Shown here piece by piece: positions 61,052-64,000 of a stretch of 64,000 bases of DNA. Source of the stretch: Pseudomonadota bacterium (GTDB lineage Bacteria; Myxococcota_A; UBA796; UBA9615); contig JAAESI010000029.1 of the NCBI GenBank assembly GCA_024229515.1, positions 1 through 64,000 on the forward strand, in the 5' to 3' direction. The translations under genes were made by a program, and so were the position numbers. How positions within the stretch are numbered: the stretch's first letter is position 1; every line of letters starts with the position of its first letter. Below the pieces are notes generated by a model. It ran no database searches. It had not been told where the DNA came from and was given only the letters and a program-made list of their open reading frames with translations.

Positions 61052-61981
61052 ATGGACCGCACACGCGAGTGTTTGCTGCTGCTGATGCGGCCGTACGAGG
61101 GGGCGCCCCGGGCGCCGGGGTCGTACCCGTTCGGGCGGGCGATGCAGGCGCTCGCGGACGAGGGTCTGCGGGTCGTCGTGGGGCACGAGGTGCAGGACGG
61201 GCGGGCGACCGGGTGGGCGCTGCAGAAGGACGCCTGGGTCCGGGTCGAGGGCGTGCCGATCGCGGCGGTGCACGACCGCCTCGCGGGGGAGCCGTGGGCG
61301 GCGCTGCGGACCCGACTGCTGGCCGAGATCCCCGCGGGGGTGCCGGTGGCGAACCCCGAGGCGGTGCGCGCGATCTGCCGGGACAAGCTCGCGACCCATC
61401 GATTCCTGGAGGCTGCAGGCGTGCCCCTGCCGGCGATCACGACCGACCCCGCGGTGCACGCTGACTGGGGCGCCGGCTACCTGAAACGCCGGCTGGGCTC
61501 CAAGGGCGAAGGCGTCTGGAGGGTCGGTCCCGGCGACGATCTGGGCGCGGGGGACTTCGTGCAGAAGGCGATCGATCCGGAGCCCGGGGAGGCGCGCGTC
61601 GCCCTCCGGCTGCTGGCGCAGCGGCTTCCGGACCGGACGTGGCGTCTGAACCCGGCGGTGGCGCGGATCGCGGCCGCGGGGGCTGATGTCGTCAACGTGC
61701 ACTCGGGGGCGCGGGCCGCCCGGGCGGCTGCCGTCTGCGACGTCGGCGAACTGAACGCGCTGGCGGCCCGCACGACCGCGGCGTTCACGGATCCGCATGC
61801 GGTGGAGCTGGGGCTGGACTTTGTGCTCGACGCTGAACGGCGGCCGTGGCTGATCGAGGTCAACTCCGTGCCCCGGGGCCGCCTCGGCGCGCTCGCGAAG
61901 CTGGACCCCGACGCGTTCGACCAGGCCCACGTGGACGCCTGCGCCCGACCGCTGCGAACCCTGGCGGCGTGGGCCGGCTAG
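61052..61981 (+). CDS. ATP-grasp domain protein
   Basis: 309 residues. The central part has the ATP-grasp layout: CRDKLATHRFLEAAGVPLPAI (about 111-131), the phosphate-binding strand and loop YLKRRLGSKGEGVW (about 146-159), and the metal-binding FVLDAERRPWLIEVNSVPRG (about 266-285, E and N). The family forms peptide-like or thioester bonds between a carboxylate and a nucleophile; glutathione-synthase and YheC/D-like groups are closest in pattern. The substrate is unknown. It stops 12 bp before the NRDE gene. Confidence 0.8.
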   Translation: MDRTRECLLLLMRPYEGAPRAPGSYPFGRAMQALADEGLRVVVGHEVQDGRATGWALQKDAWVRVEGVPIAAVHDRLAGEPWAALRTRLLAEIPAGVPVANPEAVRAICRDKLATHRFLEAAGVPLPAITTDPAVHADWGAGYLKRRLGSKGEGVWRVGPGDDLGAGDFVQKAIDPEPGEARVALRLLAQRLPDRTWRLNPAVARIAAAGADVVNVHSGARAARAAAVCDVGELNALAARTTAAFTDPHAVELGLDFVLDAERRPWLIEVNSVPRGRLGALAKLDPDAFDQAHVDACARPLRTLAAWAG

Positions 61982-61984
61982 GCT
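61979..61984 (+). promoter_or_regulatory. Putative -10 hexamer TAGGCT for the NRDE gene
   Basis: TAGGCT overlaps the stop of the ATP-grasp gene and ends nine bases before ATG 61994. Because TAG is also the stop codon, chance occurrence is more likely here than at the other sites. Confidence 0.25.
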
Positions 61985-61993
61985 CCCCGACGC

Positions 61994-62737
61994 ATGTGCA
62001 CCCTCCTCGTCGCCCACCGGCACTACGTCGATCGCCCCCTCGTGGTCGCGGCCAACCGGGATGAACAGCTCGACCGCGCCTCCGGCCGGCCGCGGGCGTG
62101 GACCGATCGGCCGATCCGGCTCTTCGCGCCCGAGGACCTGCGCGCCGGGGGCACCTGGCTGGGGCTGAACGCGGCCGGGGTCTTCGCCGGACTCACCAAC
62201 CGCTTCGCCGGGGCCGCCAGCCCCGGGGGGATCTCGCCGGATCGGCGCTCCCGGGGGGCGATCGTGCTCGACGCGCTCGACCAGCCCAGCGCCCGGGCAG
62301 CCTTCGATCGGCTCGGCACGATCTCGGGCGAGCTGCACAACCCCTTCCACCTCGTCATCGCCGACGGCACCGATGCGTTCCTCGTCTGGAGCGACGGTTG
62401 GCTGCTCCACACCGCCGAGCTGCCCCCAGGACTGCACGCGATCACCGAGCGGAGCTTCGACGCCGCCCCCTCCGGTCGCGAGGATGCGCTGCAAGGCTGG
62501 GCACCGACCCTCGACGAGCTCAAGCCGGCCCTCGCGGTGCACCGCGACACCCCCATGAGCAGCACCTGCGTGCACGCCGAGTCGTTCAACTACGGCACGA
62601 AGTCAGCGACCTGGATCGAGTACGACGAAGAGGGCCCGGCCCGCTTCCAGTTCACCGACGGTCCGTCCTGCACCACGCCGTGGGAGGACTTGAGCGATCA
62701 GCTGCGGGCGAGCCTGCGCCAGACGGTGACGTCGTAG
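61994..62737 (+). CDS. NRDE (TANGO2-like) family protein
   Basis: 247 residues starting MCTLLVAHRHY, where Cys2 would become the N-terminal nucleophile after methionine removal, and containing the eponymous ANRDE (about 19-23), GGTWLGLNAAGVFAGLTNR (about 52-70) and SRGAIVLDAL. The eukaryotic relative TANGO2 has been linked to lipid and haem handling; in bacteria the function is not established. The 3' end overlaps the convergent methyltransferase gene by 40 bp, the longest such overlap in the window. Confidence 0.88.
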   Translation: MCTLLVAHRHYVDRPLVVAANRDEQLDRASGRPRAWTDRPIRLFAPEDLRAGGTWLGLNAAGVFAGLTNRFAGAASPGGISPDRRSRGAIVLDALDQPSARAAFDRLGTISGELHNPFHLVIADGTDAFLVWSDGWLLHTAELPPGLHAITERSFDAAPSGREDALQGWAPTLDELKPALAVHRDTPMSSTCVHAESFNYGTKSATWIEYDEEGPARFQFTDGPSCTTPWEDLSDQLRASLRQTVTS

Positions 62738-63327
62738 CCCATCGCGTAGTCGCGATCCCGCCGCACCAACTCCGACGCCCCCAGGTAGCGACGCACCAGG
62801 TCTTTGCTGAAGGGCTGGGTCTTCGTCTCCGGGGCGCGTCCCCCGCGCAGGATCGTCTTGATCAGCCGGTTCGTCTTGGGATGGTGCCGCCACGGCCCGG
62901 CCACCAGGAGCGTGCCGCCGTCGGCGCAGACCCGCTCGGCCTCCCGCAGCAGGGGCCCCGGCTGAGCCGCGAGGTGGACCACCGAGGCGAGGATGACGAC
63001 GTCGAAGGTGCCCTCGGCGAAGGGGAGCCGGCGGCCGTCCGCCTGCACCACGGGGATGGCGAGGCCGCGGTCCATCGCGTAGTCACGAAGCCGCGCCAGG
63101 TGCTCGAACCCGACCTCGACGGCGGTGACGTTGTGCCCCGCCTCGGCCAGGGGCACCGCGATGCCTCCGCTGCCTGCGCCGATCTCCAGGACACGCCCCG
63201 AGGGCGACGGGAGCGCCGCCTTCAAGAGCGCGACGCGGGCGCCGTGGAAGACCCGTTCAGCCTGGCTCCCGCCCTGCAGCGCGGCGAAGTAGTCGGCAGG
63301 GTCGAGTTGGGCCGGTTCCAGGCTCAC
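62698..63327 (-). CDS. SAM-dependent methyltransferase (class I)
   Basis: 209 residues from GTG 63327, whose TGA-overlap with the upstream gene (GTGA) supports this start; ATG 63348 is the longer alternative. Motif I is VLEIGAGSGGIAVPL, followed by VTAVEVGFE (motif post-I, acidic residue that binds the ribose), ADGRRLPFAEGTFDVVILAS (motif II) and LLREAERVCADGG. The fold is that of UbiE/type-11 enzymes. The substrate is unknown; the coupled upstream gene may be related. Confidence 0.85.
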   Translation of the reverse strand: MSLEPAQLDPADYFAALQGGSQAERVFHGARVALLKAALPSPSGRVLEIGAGSGGIAVPLAEAGHNVTAVEVGFEHLARLRDYAMDRGLAIPVVQADGRRLPFAEGTFDVVILASVVHLAAQPGPLLREAERVCADGGTLLVAGPWRHHPKTNRLIKTILRGGRAPETKTQPFSKDLVRRYLGASELVRRDRDYAMGYDVTVWRRLARS

Positions 63328-64000
63328 GGGGCCGCCCCTGGGGGCCATTTCGAGGGAGGCAGCTTCAGCTCCTCACGAATCGTCTCCTGCCCCTCGTGGT
63401 TCTCCTCCCAGTAGGTGCGCCGCTGCGCCGCGAGCAGCTCGCCGCGCTCCCCGTCGTCACGCTCCCACGCGATCAGCCGATGGGGCGGCGCCGTCTCAAC
63501 GAAGTAGCGATGGGCCGGGCCCCCGGTCGGCTTCGCCTCCCAGCGCTCCACCTCGAACGTGCCCGCCGGGACCGTCGCCGATTCCGGGGCCGCGGACCGC
63601 GTGATCGCCGCCGTACTCCAGGCCGTCGGCGCGTGGGTCAGGCGTCCGTCGAGCAGGCGAGGGAGCCACGGGACCTCGATCGACCCGCCGGGAGCGACGA
63701 GCTCGCCGGCCACGCCCCGCACCAGCAGCGGCATCGCGTCCGCCGTCACGCCCCGCTTGGGGACCTCGCCGCCGGTGTGGTCGTCGCCCTCGCCGTCGAA
63801 GTAGCTGTGGAAGCTGCGCTCCCAGGAGCGGGGGTCGATCGCCCACTGCTCCCACGCGTGCCCGCACCACTCCTGCAGCGACATCGTGATCTTCGTCGGG
63901 AGACCGCGCCCCACCCGTCCGTCCAGCGGCACGAACGTGCTCGTCATCGCGTTGTAGTCGTAGATCCCGGTCTGGAAGTCGCGCACGTCGTTGAGCTTGA
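63324..64000 (-). CDS. Unidentified protein, cut by the window end
   Basis: The frame is open from the window end to a TGA at 63324-63326 and gives at least 225 residues. It starts KLNDVRDFQTGIYDYNAMTSTF and contains KITMSLQEWCGHAWEQ and a C-terminal region PHRLIAWERDDGERGELLAA. I recall similar text in uncharacterised proteins, but assign no function. GTG 63986 inside the frame is not taken as the start because coding sequence continues to the edge. It overlaps the methyltransferase start by 4 bp. Confidence 0.65.
   Translation of the reverse strand, partial: KLNDVRDFQTGIYDYNAMTSTFVPLDGRVGRGLPTKITMSLQEWCGHAWEQWAIDPRSWERSFHSYFDGEGDDHTGGEVPKRGVTADAMPLLVRGVAGELVAPGGSIEVPWLPRLLDGRLTHAPTAWSTAAITRSAAPESATVPAGTFEVERWEAKPTGGPAHRYFVETAPPHRLIAWERDDGERGELLAAQRRTYWEENHEGQETIREELKLPPSKWPPGAAP

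Overview
The window is a 64 kb, GC-rich, densely coded bacterial chromosome segment. It carries many lipoproteins with LxxC lipoboxes, secreted proteins with MopE-type and thrombospondin type-3 (DxDGD) calcium-binding repeats, aspartate-rich (DDDDSxG) linkers, and C-terminal Cys-hydrophobic-RRRR tails resembling the MYXO-CTERM sorting signal. Together with a Ser/Thr kinase-ATPase-TPR protein and FHA, GGDEF-EAL and ECF signalling genes, this points to Myxococcota or a related lineage of the former Deltaproteobacteria. That placement is inference, not a database result. I found no rRNA, tRNA or CRISPR array.

Layout. 1-8 kb: a minus-strand run with a HELCH-motif protein and a membrane-anchored partner, secreted and lipoproteins, a GNAT acetyltransferase, a DTW-domain tRNA-modification enzyme and thrS without a TGS domain. 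8-21.9 kb: a plus-strand signalling block: a broken thermolysin-like protease, a kinase-ATPase-TPR protein, a double winged-helix-ATPase-TPR regulator, a permease with an internal deletion, a PAS-GGDEF-EAL protein and an M3 peptidase. 22-29 kb: envelope proteins (a frameshifted beta-helix lipoprotein, a GH18 hydrolase, an M23 lipoprotein with TSP3 repeats), then a 600 bp non-coding island with nested inverted repeats. 29-32.3 kb: a monothiol glutaredoxin/Fe-S/rhodanese protein split by an amber codon, a complete insertion sequence, and a phosphoesterase. 32.4-48.5 kb: large calcium-binding-repeat proteins, FHA, a PLP-dependent aldolase, acid-phosphatase-like and ceramidase-like enzymes, an M50-like protease, ExoD and a beta-helix protein. 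48.5-58.9 kb: ECF sigma/anti-sigma pair, MATE exporter, M20 peptidase, WYL regulator, MsbA-type ABC exporter, DUF547 and Sel1-repeat genes. 58.9-60.1 kb: a 1.2 kb gene-free locus that looks like a large structured RNA on the minus strand. 60.1-64 kb: SDR, ATP-grasp, NRDE, methyltransferase and a partial gene.

Expression. At least fifteen starts have a TA-N3-T hexamer ending 6-10 nt before the start codon, as expected of leaderless mRNAs. Others have a strong Shine-Dalgarno, and two of these are buried in hairpins. Four convergent gene pairs share one CTAG as the stop codon of both genes. Four loci carry inactivating lesions (two in-frame TAGs, two 1-nt frameshifts, one large internal deletion), which may be real decay or consensus errors.
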